Shown here: positions 10,250-20,061 of the stretch, piece by piece
How the letters are laid out: each line of letters begins with the position of its first letter
Position numbering within the stretch: the stretch's first letter is position 1
From: Spongospora subterranea f. sp. subterranea
Lineage: Eukaryota; Endomyxa: Phytomyxea; Phytomyxea; Plasmodiophorida
Reading direction: 5' to 3'
DNA length: 64,000 nucleotides
Assembly: GCA_049724395.1 (NCBI GenBank)
Contig: JAUGWO010000267.1
Coordinates: 1-64,000 of the forward strand
The notes under the pieces: generated by a model
What the model was told of the DNA's origin: nothing
Databases searched by the model: none
What the model saw: the letters and a program-made list of their open reading frames with translations, nothing else
Translations under genes and position numbers: made by a program

Positions 10250-11450
10250 CATGTAGGGACATTACACGGGCATCTGGTGCATCCAGAACGATGATTGCTG
10301 TTTGGAATCTTGTCGCGTTCAGCTTCAGACCACACAGGCGACAAAGTTCGAATATTTTTCGTAATCACGCCAGCAATGTCTCATCATCCGGTGCATGGGC
10401 CAGTAGATCGTCTACCCAAGTTAGTAGTTGTCCAATAGTTGAGGTGCGACGAAAAAAGAATCCATTGACCGTTGAAATGCAAAAACAAAATTATGGGTTT
10501 CTTGAGGTCTACGCAATGGCGTAAACATACACAATGGTGTAAGCATCGACTGACTTTCAATGTTGCCGGTGATAGGAATCTGGCAAAACCTTGAACGCGT
10601 CTAACGTGCTAATTCGTTTCGATTTTGACAAATGAACACCAACTGTGGATAGATGTGGCATAGGATAGATATAACGTTTGGTCGTGGCATTTGGAACACG
10701 TAAATCACAAACCGATCAGAATGATCGTTTCAGCTCCGCCCTTGTTTACTCAAAATGCAGGTGAGGCCCATGAAGATGACGGGTTGAGGTATCCAAATCC
10801 TATATCAAATAGGGTTTGAAAGTGGTCGATAAAAAAAACTCCATGCAAACGTGGATGTCTGCTTGGTCGACATAGAACAGGAACTGCTGTGTCCAAACAC
10901 TTCTCGAAAGCGGGTTAAAACCCTAAATTTTGGTTTGTACGAAAATATCAACGAAATTCATAACCAACGAGCGAAGATCTTCCACAAAATGAATCGGCGC
11001 ACCATTAACAACTGTTGCATTGATGCTCCGATTGAGAGCTGAGACAATATCCGCTTCTTCGTCCAGATCAAATTTGAAAATATTCAAGTTTGATTCCTCT
11101 CGACATCCTCATTAAACGGAACTTGGGCTCTTGACGGTGGACATCGAATACTTCTGGTTAAGAACTGCCAGCAATATCACATATCTGTTATTCCACGTCA
11201 ATCCCGAGGCACAGAAGTGATGGGTGTCCTAGCAAAAACATCAGGCATTTCTCGTGACAACGTAAACGCGGTGACAACGGACTATCACCGGACCAACATC
11301 GGTTAGAATATGTAAATCGAGGGGAGTAGAAAAATGAGACTTGACCGTGGAACCATCCGCCAGTTTGAAGGAAACCTCTTCGTTGTAAATATCGAGAGAA
11401 GCGGGAGCCAAAAGTCTCCAAACATTGGAACCGACGATAGTCCGAGAGGC
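10250..11450 (-). mobile_element. Ty3-like retrotransposon fossil (protease to reverse transcriptase part)
   Basis: Minus-strand pieces resemble an aspartic-protease region (VWRLLAPASLDIYNEEVSFKLADGST, 11440-11250) and a reverse-transcriptase palm region (WVDDLLAHAPDDETLLAWL, about 10420-10360). The fossil is broken, short and old-looking. Its upstream side is the minisatellite at 11435. It may belong to the same group as the fossil at 20062-23360. Confidence 0.6.
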
Positions 11451-12433
11451 GAGAAGTGACGGTGCGTAAACCGAGAGGAGAGAAGTGACGGTACGTAAAC
11501 CGAGAGGAGAGGCGTGACGGTACGTAAACGAGACGAGAGGAGAGAAGTGACGGTACGTAAACCGAGAGGAGAGAAGTGACGGTAGGTAAACCGAGAGGAG
11601 AGAAGTGACGGTACGTAAACCGAGAGGAGAGGCGTGACGGTACGTAAACCGAGAGGAGAGAAGTGACGGTACGTAAACCGAGAGGAGAGAAGTGACGGTA
11701 CGTAAACCGAGAGGAGAGAAGTGACGGTACGTAAACCGAGAGGAGAGAAGTGACGGTAGGTAAACCGAGAGGAGAGAAGTAACGGTACGTAAACCGAGAG
11801 GAGAGAAGTAACGGTACGTAAACCGAGAGGAGAGAAGTAACGGTACGTAAACCGAGAAGAGAGAAGTGACGGTATGTAAACCGAGAGGAGAGAAGTGACG
11901 GTACGTAAACCGAGAGGAGAGAAGTGACGGTAGGTAAACCGAGAGGAGAGAAGTGACGGTACGTAAACCGAGAGGAGAGGCGTGACGGTACGTAAACCGA
12001 GAGGAGAGAAGTGACGGTACGTAAACCGAGAGGAGAGGCGTGACGGTACGTAAACCGAGAGGAGAGAAGTGACGGTACGTAAACCGAGAGGAGAGAAGTG
12101 ACGGTACGTAAACCGAGAGGAGAGAAGTGACGGTAGGTAAACCGAGAGGAGAGAAGTGACGGTACGTAAACCGAGAGGAGAGAAGTGACGGTACGTAAAC
12201 CGAGAGGAGAGAAGTAACGGTACGTAAACCGAGAGGAGAGAAGTAACGGTACGTAAACCGAGAAGAGAGAAGTGACGGTACGTAAACCGAGAGGATAGAA
12301 GTGACGGTACGTAAACCGAGAGGAGAGAAGTGACGGTACGTAAACCGAGAGGAGAGAAGTGACGGTAGGTAAACCGAGAGGAGAGACGTGACGGTACGTG
12401 ACGGTAAGTAAACCGAGAGGAGAGAAGTGACGG
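11435..12433. repeat. 29-bp minisatellite, main block (about 34 units)
   Basis: The unit is GTACGTAAACCGAGAGGAGA followed by GAAGTGACG, repeated with few changes. Variant units (GGCGTGACGG, AAGTAACGG, GAGAAGAGAG, GGTAGGT) recur in a similar order. For example, GAGAAGAGAG units lie at 11854 and 12260 and GGCGTG units at 11631 and 12037, both pairs 406 bp apart, which is 14 units. That indicates a higher-order repeat. The array continues at 14886 after the Harbinger insertion. Its minus-strand open frames follow from a stop-free unit and are not evidence of a protein. Confidence 0.95.
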
Positions 12434-12523
12434 TAAGAGCATCTCCACCGGTCTCTCTATCTGTATCTCTAAAATATCGCGTTTGGAGAGTCAAAATGTG
12501 CGTGATTCGGTGTATAGCCAGAC

Positions 12524-13798
12524 GTGCACACACCGGTGCACTCTCTATCTCTATATTTCATCATGACTGTTAACGCATTTGTCAGCCTTCTTCTGCAATG
12601 GGATAAGCTCGATTCCGACAGCGAAGATGATGACCAACGCATCAATGGAGGTTCTGCTCCAGGACGGTCTGGAAACATCAACAGGGATCGGATCTTAGGG
12701 CACAATCGATTATATGCCGACTATTTTGCTGCGGATCCAGTGTATACGCCAGCTCAATTTCGTCGACGATATCGAATGCGACGAGACTTGTTTCTACGAA
12801 TCCAACAGCGTGTCGTTGAGACGGATTCATATTTTCAGCAACGTCGCGATGCCACTGGACTACTTGGTCTGTCAAGTCTCCAAAAAATAACTGCTGCTCT
12901 TCGTGTCATGGCTTATGGATCGTCGGCGGATAGTTTGGACGAAAACCTACGCATGGCAGAAAGTACAATCTTGCTTAGCCTTGAACGTTTTGTTTCTGCT
13001 GTGATCAAGGTGTTCGGGGATGAATATCTAAGATACCCCAATGAAGAAGACATCCAACGTATATTGACAACAAATGCATCGAGAGGATTTCCAGGAATGA
13101 TGGGTTCCGTAGATTGTATGCATTGGGAATGGCAAAACTGTCCCAAAGCATGGGCAGGCATGTATCAAGGCCGCTATAAGAAACCGACAATTGTGCTCGA
13201 GGCGGTCGCTACTCAAGATTTATGGATTTGGCACGCCTTTTTCGGCATGCCTGGATCAAACAATGACATCAATGTCCTGGACAGGTCTTCATTATTCGCG
13301 GATTTTCTTACAGGCGAATCTCCTAGGGCAAGCTTTACAGTTAACAACAACGAATATGGAATGACGTATCTGTTGACAGATGGAATTTATCCAAGCTGGG
13401 CAACGTTCGTGAAAACCATTTCTAACCCCATAGGAAACAAGAAAAAACATTTCGCTAAGTGTCAGGAAGCAGCCAGAAAGGATGTTGAAAGGGCCTTCGG
13501 GGTTTTGCAGGCACGGTTTCGAATTGTCCACAGCCCATGCAAGCTTTGGAATGCAGACCTAATGAAGCAAATCATTATCGCCGCGATTATTTTACATAAT
13601 ATGATCATCGAAGACGAACGGGGTGAACTAAATCCTGATTTTCTTTTCGAAGACGGGTTTGCTCCATGTCGGATTGTCCCAGGTAGCCGCGTACCTTACG
13701 AAAATCTCCAGCAACGATCGGTGCTCCGTCAAATCCGTTGTCAAAATCAGCACATCTCAACTGCAGTTCGATCTGGTCGAGCATCTGTGGGACCTTGA
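12524..13798 (+). CDS. PIF/Harbinger DDE transposase
   Basis: This is an open frame of 424 residues, or 411 from the second ATG at 12563, which fits the family better. The first catalytic Asp lies in GSVDCMHWEWQNCPKAW (around residue 195). The second lies in FGMPGSNNDINVLDRS (around 247) and the Glu in RKDVERAFGVLQARF (around 320). KAWAGMYQGRYKKPTIVLEAV is the typical block of the plant-transposon-protein (DDE_Tnp_4) group. The N-terminal part (FRRRYRMRRDLFLRIQQRV) is the usual helical region. It acts in the nucleus by cutting at the element ends, normally with the Myb-like partner encoded at 13904-14647. No break is visible. Confidence 0.92.
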   Translation: MHTPVHSLSLYFIMTVNAFVSLLLQWDKLDSDSEDDDQRINGGSAPGRSGNINRDRILGHNRLYADYFAADPVYTPAQFRRRYRMRRDLFLRIQQRVVETDSYFQQRRDATGLLGLSSLQKITAALRVMAYGSSADSLDENLRMAESTILLSLERFVSAVIKVFGDEYLRYPNEEDIQRILTTNASRGFPGMMGSVDCMHWEWQNCPKAWAGMYQGRYKKPTIVLEAVATQDLWIWHAFFGMPGSNNDINVLDRSSLFADFLTGESPRASFTVNNNEYGMTYLLTDGIYPSWATFVKTISNPIGNKKKHFAKCQEAARKDVERAFGVLQARFRIVHSPCKLWNADLMKQIIIAAIILHNMIIEDERGELNPDFLFEDGFAPCRIVPGSRVPYENLQQRSVLRQIRCQNQHISTAVRSGRASVGP

Positions 13799-13903
13799 AG
13801 GCGCTGCAGTTGCAGCTGATGATGAAGAATAAACGTTTTTTTTGTTTGCCCAATTCAAATAAATTTTGTCTGCCAAACGGTATCATTCCATATTCGCTGT
13901 TGT

Positions 13904-14647
13904 TTACTGAAATTGCCGACGAAGCTCGGCTAATTTCTTTTGTCGCAGTAAGTGTAGGTATTCTTCCCCATCTTCAGAACCTTGAAAAAGCTTGAGATCG
14001 TTCCTCTCTGCCAGCAAACGGTTCGTCTCCGCCTGCAACGCATTGCTTTGACGTTGAGCCTCAGCCATTGTTACCGCAGCCGCCTGAATTTCAGACCTTT
14101 TCTCATCGCGAACGGAGGACCTATCCACTTTCGCGCGTTTGGCCCCAATAGGACGTTCTGGAGTTACGAAAGAACCCTCATCATTCGCTCTATCTCGACA
14201 GGTTACAAGGGCACGTGTTGAGGAAATAGCGTTAAATTTTGGGCTTGATTTCAGAACCTTGAAGGACTCCACGTACTTAAAGTCTTTGTTTTCAGCATCT
14301 TTGTAACGCAAAAACGCTTCACTCATTACATTTTCTTCCGACCAACCGGAAGGAATGTCGTGAAGAATTTTGTTTACAATTCCGCAGAACTTGTTGACGC
14401 TTCGCTGAACGGTTGTCCAATGGCACTGAAGTGCCTGCTGCGACCGACAGGGATCTGACGGCATTCTGTCGGACTCAAATTGCAAGGCAACCTTTCGCCA
14501 AAATGTATCGGCCTGCTGATCTGCGCCGTTAATCGGATCGCATGAAACAGCCAGCCAGCAAGATGCAAGCATAGCGCTCTCTCCTGGCCGGAAATTCTTG
14601 CCCCGTTTGACAACAGTTGTTTCCACAGCTGCAGGTACGAGGTCCAT
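13904..14647 (-). CDS. Harbinger Myb/SANT-like accessory protein
   Basis: This 247-residue protein has an N-terminal trihelix/SANT-like domain: KRGKNFRPGESAMLASCWLAVS, DTFWRKVALQFES, and CRSQQALQCHWTTVQRSVNKFCG. A middle block reads FLRYKDAENKDFKYVESFKVLKSSPKF, and a C-terminal coiled coil is rich in Gln, Glu and Arg (AEAQRQSNALQAETNRLLAERNDL). This is the arrangement of the second Harbinger protein, which binds the ends and helps bring the transposase to the nucleus. It is convergent with the transposase gene, about 105 bp apart. The frame is open and undamaged. Confidence 0.88.
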   Translation of the reverse strand: MDLVPAAVETTVVKRGKNFRPGESAMLASCWLAVSCDPINGADQQADTFWRKVALQFESDRMPSDPCRSQQALQCHWTTVQRSVNKFCGIVNKILHDIPSGWSEENVMSEAFLRYKDAENKDFKYVESFKVLKSSPKFNAISSTRALVTCRDRANDEGSFVTPERPIGAKRAKVDRSSVRDEKRSEIQAAAVTMAEAQRQSNALQAETNRLLAERNDLKLFQGSEDGEEYLHLLRQKKLAELRRQFQ

Positions 14648-14885
14648 TGGCGAAGCAACGAGGAAACCTCTATGAGCGTAGCCCGGATGAAATCTGCGCG
14701 ACTGCGCATTTCTGTTTTAGAGATTCTCTACTCGACTCTCTATTTTGGAGAGGATTATGACAATCTCTAAAATTTAGAGAGACGAATTTGAAGATAGAGA
14801 GACCGGTGGATGTCCGTGGCTCTCTAAACCGCGCAGTTTTCCTGTTTAGAGAATTCAGATAGAGAGACCGGTGGAGATGCTCTAA

Positions 14886-15175
14886 GTAAACCGAGAGGAG
14901 AGAAGTGACGGTACGTAAACCGAGAGGAGAGAAGTGACGGTACGTAAACCGAGAGGAGAGACGTGACGGTACGTAAACCGAGAGGAGAGAAGTGACGGTA
15001 CGTAAACCGAGAGGAGAGAAGTGACGGTACGTAAACCGAGAGGAGAGAAGTGACGGTACGTAAACCGAGAGGAGAGAAGTGACGGTACGTAAACCGAGAG
15101 GAGAGACGTGACGGTACGTAAACCGAGAGGAGAGAAGTGACGGTAAGTAAACCGAGAGGAGAGATGTGACGGTAT
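14886..15175. repeat. 29-bp minisatellite, second block (about 10 units)
   Basis: Same unit and orientation as 11435-12433, starting immediately after the TAA duplication of the Harbinger element. Confidence 0.95.
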
Positions 15176-15335
15176 GTTAGGAGGAACCAGATCCGTTGAA
15201 ATAAAACCGAAGTGTATTACAAGCTATACAAGGAGTTGACAAGAATGACCAGCCAGAGGTCATTCTTGTCGGAAAACTGCGGCGGAACTGCGGCGAAGCC
15301 GCGAATGTTAGGAATATATGGGAGTGTTCCTAAAA

Positions 15336-15390
15336 CGGTACGTAAACCGAGAGGCGAGAAGTGACGGTACATAAACCGAGAGGCGAGAAG
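15336..15390. repeat. 29-bp minisatellite, two diverged units
   Basis: Two units with GAGGCGAGAAG endings, interrupted by the poly(T) start of the SINE-like repeat at 15391. The 160 bp between 15176 and 15335 is unrelated sequence. Confidence 0.85.
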
Positions 15391-15849
15391 TTTTTTTTTT
15401 TTTTTGTGATTGAGTTCGGCATTTTGGTGCCAGGTTTGTAGAACCCGTATCTACTAAAGGGCCAAGACGTATCTTGGTGTCAAAGCTCAAATGCCAGACA
15501 TAAGTACCTTCGCTGAATGTTCTGCAGTCTGACCGACATTGTGATAGTGTGAGGTTGATCCCTTGATCCGACTCACTAAAACCCCCCACCCATTGGGACA
15601 CGGGGGAAATTCCCTGTACGGAACACCACAATGCCTTGAACCCAAGTCGCATCATTACAAATCAGCTGTCTATTTTTCCTGAGGTTCGTTCCTCGCATGC
15701 TCAAACCTGAGCTCTACTTCCGTATTAGCTGGCCAACCTCAGGGATTCCCCAAAATCCCAGCCCACGGGGTTTTCGAACTCAGTATTTTGCACTGACCTG
15801 GTCCTACCTGCACCAACCGGGACAGACAGGAACCAAGCTTAGAGAGTCG
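15391..15849 (-). mobile_element. SINE-like retroposon with poly(A) tail
   Basis: On the minus strand this ends in a run of about 17 A (poly T at 15391 on plus). It is inserted in minisatellite units, and CGAGAAG flanks both sides (7 bp, though this is also an array motif). Near its 5-prime end it contains GAGTTCGAAAACC, close to the RNA polymerase III B-box, with TGGTGCAGG upstream as a possible A-box. About 220 bp of it recur at 17405-17625 and about 95 bp at 15936-16032. It has no coding capacity. tRNA ancestry is an inference from the boxes. Confidence 0.6.
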
Positions 15850-15935
15850 AGAAGTGACGGTACGTAAACCGAGAGGAGAGAAGTGACGGTACGTAAACCG
15901 AGAGGAGAGAAGTGACGGTACGTAAACCGAGAGGC
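15850..15935. repeat. 29-bp minisatellite, last three units
   Basis: Three units of the same 29-bp sequence between two copies of the SINE-like repeat. Confidence 0.9.
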
Positions 15936-16032
15936 GATTCCCCAAAATCCCTGCCCACGGGGTTTTCGAACTCCAGTCTCACACTGACCTGGTCCTAACC
16001 TGCCACCAACCGGGACAGACAGGAACCAAGCA
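15936..16032 (-). repeat. 5-prime fragment of the SINE-like repeat
   Basis: Matches 15744-15840 with few changes, including CCCACGGGGTTTTCGAACTC and GGGACAGACAGGAACCAAGC. Confidence 0.75.
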
Positions 16033-16699
16033 TCTACCGGTACTACCGCTCTTATGAAATTGTCGGAAACTTGTTACTGTTTCGCAAGAACTTGTAAAAT
16101 AGTTTCAGGTTGGTTCGACATTCAATTCTGTCTAATAATAGTCGGATCAAGATCGACTCACGAAGTTTCTTTGGATGGACAGTACTCACAATGGCAGAAA
16201 CTTGTTTACGCTTTAGATCATCATGTTGAGAAAATAGTTCAAGGGCCATTCGCTGTGATAATTTGACGAATCTGCGCGAATATTACGTGGACACTGCGAG
16301 CTGGGTCATCGTAGACATGGAATCTTTACTCGGAAAACAGATGTGAGCTATCTACACAGGCGGATATTGATGCGCCAACATGCTTTTTGAGATGGCCTAA
16401 AGGTCTCGGTCTAAAATTAATGTACGTTTAGATTCATTTCTGCTCACGTCGAAAACAACTATGGTGTATAAAAGCGATCGATTGAACTCTTAATGGAACA
16501 GGCGAAAACGATTTTTTCTTTCTGATGGGCATTTATGCGGTCAATGTCGTTCTTTATAATGATCCCATTCTGTCACAAAGGTGATTATTGAAAGCCTGTC
16601 ATGTTGGTCCAGGAACGGGGGCTTGGTTAATGATATATTGGATGTCTCCATCGGTAAGACTTGAAGCGATGGAGTTGATTGAAGTAAGTTGAGTGAATC
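16033..16699. other. Non-coding stretch
   Basis: No coding or repeat signal was recognised apart from the hairpin that begins at 16701. Confidence 0.35.
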
Positions 16700-16700
16700 C

Positions 16701-16854
16701 ACCTTCGGTTCCTGAATGATGGAGTTGGGGAGATCGGGTGGAAAATCGTCAAAAGGTTTGATTTCGGGAAGTTTGTCGGGATTTTCCTGACACGAACATT
16801 ACCTTTTGACGAATCTCCACCCGATCTCCCCACCTCCATAAGGAACCGAAGGTT
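16701..16854. repeat. Large imperfect hairpin, foldback or MITE-like
   Basis: The left arm 16701-16756 (ACCTTCGGTTCC ... TCGTCAAAAGGT) and the right arm 16801-16854 (ACCTTTTGACGAATC ... GGAACCGAAGGT) are inverted copies. They share GGGGAGATCGGGTGGA, with a spacer of about 44 bp. A further GGAACCTTTTGACGGATC follows at 16863. There is no coding capacity. Confidence 0.75.
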
Positions 16855-16879
16855 AAACTGCCGGAACCTTTTGACGGAT

Positions 16880-17397
16880 CTTAGAACGAAGTGAGTGGGT
16901 TTATTGAAGACACACGAGCGTAGTTCAGTCCGTACGGAGGCCGTAAAGTATGTATAGGTTGATATATGAACCATGAAGATCAACATCTGGGTACATTTTT
17001 TTTCTCAACGGGTGTCCCATTTCCTTCAAAGTCAAGAAACAGACGTCGACATGTGGTGACACCACTCGGTTTAGGGACATGAGTCATGAAATCAAGGCGA
17101 TGGAGTTTTGATTAAGACTCAGTGTTATCATAAAGTTTGATTATTATAGACAACTTCAACTTCCTACTCCATCTCTCGCTCCTAACGCAACATATCGCTA
17201 CACATAATCCAAACTTTATAATCGGGAGCGATGAAAACAGAGTCCGTGTACGACGAAGCCTCCAGCGTGCGTGCAAGAACAGCTGACGAGCATGCGGGCA
17301 GAGCAGGAGGTCTCTGCCAGGTTATAGAGGCGCTGACAAAGCGACTACTACCGGCACCCTCGGAAGCGAGCGGAGCCAGATGTCAAGGGGACGCGGA
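16880..17397. other. Non-coding stretch
   Basis: No gene was supported. A short open frame (17231-17506) runs into the SINE-like copy and is not taken as real. Confidence 0.35.
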
Positions 17398-17399
17398 AC

Positions 17400-17625
17400 A
17401 GCCGAAATGCCTTGAACCCAAGTCGCATCATTACAAATCAGCTGTCTATTTTTCAAGAGGTTCGTTCCTCGCATGCTCAACAACCTGCGCTCTACTTCCG
17501 TATTAGCTGGCCAACCTTAGGGTATTCCCCAAAATCCCTGCCCACGGGGTTTTCGAACTCAAGTCTCACACTGACTTGGTCCTAACCTGCCACCAACCGG
17601 GACAGACCAGAACCAAGCTTATTAT
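17400..17625 (-). repeat. Third copy of the SINE-like repeat (partial)
   Basis: Shares about 220 bp with 15625-15840, including AATGCCTTGAACCCAAGTCG and CTGCCCACGGGGTTTTCGAA. The poly(A)-side half is absent. Confidence 0.75.
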
Positions 17626-17629
17626 TAAG

Positions 17630-20060
17630 TTATGAACGCTTCTACCCCTGTACTACCGTACCAATATGATCCTACCAATTATAATACATTTCTTCCCAAT
17701 ATTCTGGTCAACAGCTCTGGTCTATATTACGAACACCATCTGTTAGATTAAGAGTCCCAACTCCACCAAGTTGCGCGACAGAGCTCATTGACACAGAAAG
17801 GGGTAGTCCAGCGTAAAGCCAACGCAAGAGACACCACCACCATGACCCGCCACAGCAGAGACGAGGTCAACAACATCGCCGGCGGCAACAGCCAGCCAGA
17901 GCGACGATGGGAGTCGACAAGATCGACAACAATTCACCCGTTAAGGAAGGAGGTGGACACCACCAAATATAACGGCGGCCTAAATCTGATCCCAGAGTTT
18001 GACGGCACAAACTGGGACACTTTCAAACGGAAGGTTGAGACCCAACTCATTCGAATGGATATAGACTCGTATTTGCACCACGAGCCTAACGCTGAATCTT
18101 CAACAGAGCGACGCAACGATCGCGCAGCGTTAGCCGAAATCAGCATGCGCCTGGCACAGGTGCAGTATAAGCAGGTCAGCCATTGTGCAACAACAGCACA
18201 ACTATGGAGAACACTCCAAGACACATACGATGAAACTAAAGAGAAGGGCGAAATCAGGGGCCTTATTCATCGAATTCATTGAGGCGCAAAAGCAGCCAAG
18301 CGAGACGATGAAGGCTTACCTGGACCGACTCGTTTCAATATACCACGACATGATCACACTGGAGATCAAGATCGGAGAACTAGCATTCTGTGCCAAAGTA
18401 CTTCAGGGATTACCAGCAGAGTACAACCAAGTCAAGGCAGCTGCGAGAGCATCACAGCTAGGGACAATTGCTTCAATGACAAGCCTCTTAAAGTCTACAG
18501 AACGAGAGCACGAGCATGGCAAGTTTGCAAAGATACCGAACGAGCCAGCGATTGACTTGAAGACAATGAAAGCCCAGCACAAGAGCAAAAGTTACTTCAG
18601 AGCCAAGCAGTATTGCAAGAAGTGCAAGGACAACTTCTCATGACACAGACAAGTGCTGGGTGTTGAACCCACATCTCCGACGAAAAAGCCATGATGAATC
18701 TTCACCGAAAACGAACAATGCGCACCGCGTTAAATTCAATGGATTCAGGATCTCGCGCGTCGGCACTGCAGTCACGTGCGACTACATCATTGACAGTGGC
18801 GCCAACGTTTCAGTCACAAACAATCAAAACATCTTGATTAATTATGAACCTCTTAAACAACCAGTTCAGATCCAAGCGTGCAATGGACAGGCCTCATGGA
18901 AAGGGCATTTTGATCATCCAGACATCACCGCCAATCACCATCAAGGATATACTCTACGCATCGAACATGACGAATACGTTAATATCAGCGCATTCAATCA
19001 CTGAACAAGGCTATAGAATCGTCATCGAAAACGACATGCACATTGAGAGCAAAGAAGGAAAAACGATCCTCACCGCAAAGATGCATGATGGCCTATATTA
19101 CGTCAGAACAGGGAGACATGCAAAGGTCAACGCAACGATCAGCCTGGACCTCGCTCATAAGCGGTTTGGACATGCGTCGGACGAGCGTCTGAAGAATCTA
19201 CAGAAATCGGCCACCGGAATTGAGATTACCGGTAGCGAACGGCAGTTTTGCGACATCTGTGCGCAAAACAAATCCCGACGACATGCATTCCCTGAAGAAC
19301 GGCGAACCAAACCAACCCGAAGGTATCAGATGGTCTCATCAGATCTTAAAGGACCATTCGTAACATCTGGAACTGGTAATTATCGCTATTACATAACATT
19401 CAACAGTCTGATTTCTACCTGGACATGGGTCTCATTCTTGAAGACGAAGGAAGCAGACGAGGTACTACAGGCGATGCGAAGATATCTTACCGATGCACAG
19501 GCAGAAACCACGGAAAGGCTCGCTATCCTATTAACCGATGGAGGAAAAGAATACGTGAACGAGCAAATGAGCACATTTCTTCTTCAGAAAGGAATCAAAG
19601 ATCAAAAAACTGTGCCATATTCACCACAACAAAATGGTCAAGCCGAGCGACGAAATCTGACGATCATGCAGATGGCCCGTTGTATATCAAGAGAGTCAGG
19701 TTTACCAGACGACTACTGGCCACATGCAGTCAGATACGCCGTCGACACTCTGATCCAACAGCGGAAAAGTGTATTTTCTTAGGATACCCATGTTAACAAA
19801 AGGGATCCAACAGCGGAAAAGTGTACGGTTGAAGAACGCGTCAGAGACAAGACAGTACTCATCAGACGCGACGTCACATTCAACGAAAGGAGCACGAGCG
19901 AAAATCATCCGCAAAGCCAAAATCCCATGGAAATCATTGACGAATTCGTTTATGAAATTAACCGTGCAGTTCGACTAACAACCACATTTGCAGAGGCGAT
20001 GGAGTCACCGGAAGCAACGAAATGGCGACAAGCTGCTCAAGAAGAAATTGATGCACACGG
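17630..20060 (+). mobile_element. Ty1/Copia retrotransposon fossil
   Basis: In order along plus are gag-like sequence (LIPEFDGTNWDTFKRKVETQL, 17790-18640), a protease-type motif (DYIIDSGANVSVT, near 18780), a pre-integrase and integrase region (LAHKRFGHASDERL, then CDICAQNKSRRH and VSSDLKGPF, 19150-19780) and the start of the reverse-transcriptase region (ESPEATKWRQAAQEEIDA, near 20010). The element is broken in several places and incomplete. It abuts the Ty3-like fossil at 20062. No LTRs were recognised. Confidence 0.85.
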
Positions 20061-20061
20061 T

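Larger units (their letters stand above)
12437..14882 (+). mobile_element. PIF/Harbinger transposon inserted in the minisatellite
   Basis: The termini are near-perfect inverted repeats: GAGCATCTCCACCGGTCTCT from 12437 and AGAGACCGGTGGAGATGCTC ending at 14882. The flanking 3-bp duplication is TAA (12434-12436 and 14883-14885), as expected for PIF/Harbinger. Minisatellite units abut both sides, so the insertion split an existing array. The element has the standard two convergent genes: a DDE transposase on plus (12524-13798) and a Myb/SANT-like protein on minus (13904-14647). Both frames are open, so it looks whole and possibly autonomous. Confidence 0.95.

Noticed and set aside
11241-12533. 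Two long minus-strand open frames (430 and 381 residues) with a perfect 29-residue repeat
   Set aside because: They are direct translations of the 29-bp minisatellite, which has no stop in any minus frame. There is no domain, start context or neighbour support.
12678-13531. Several minus-strand frames of 60-80 residues in the Harbinger transposase region
   Set aside because: They are shadows of the plus-strand transposase, whose catalytic motifs are clear.
15176-15335. Possible solo LTR starting TGTTAGGAGG
   Set aside because: The first bases resemble the gypsy A LTR start, but similarity does not continue and no end or target duplication was seen.
11435-15935. CRISPR-like regular array
   Set aside because: The 29-bp units are directly adjacent with no spacers, and the genome is eukaryotic.
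17231-17506. 91-residue plus frame
   Set aside because: Its second half is the SINE-like repeat copy and there is no domain support.
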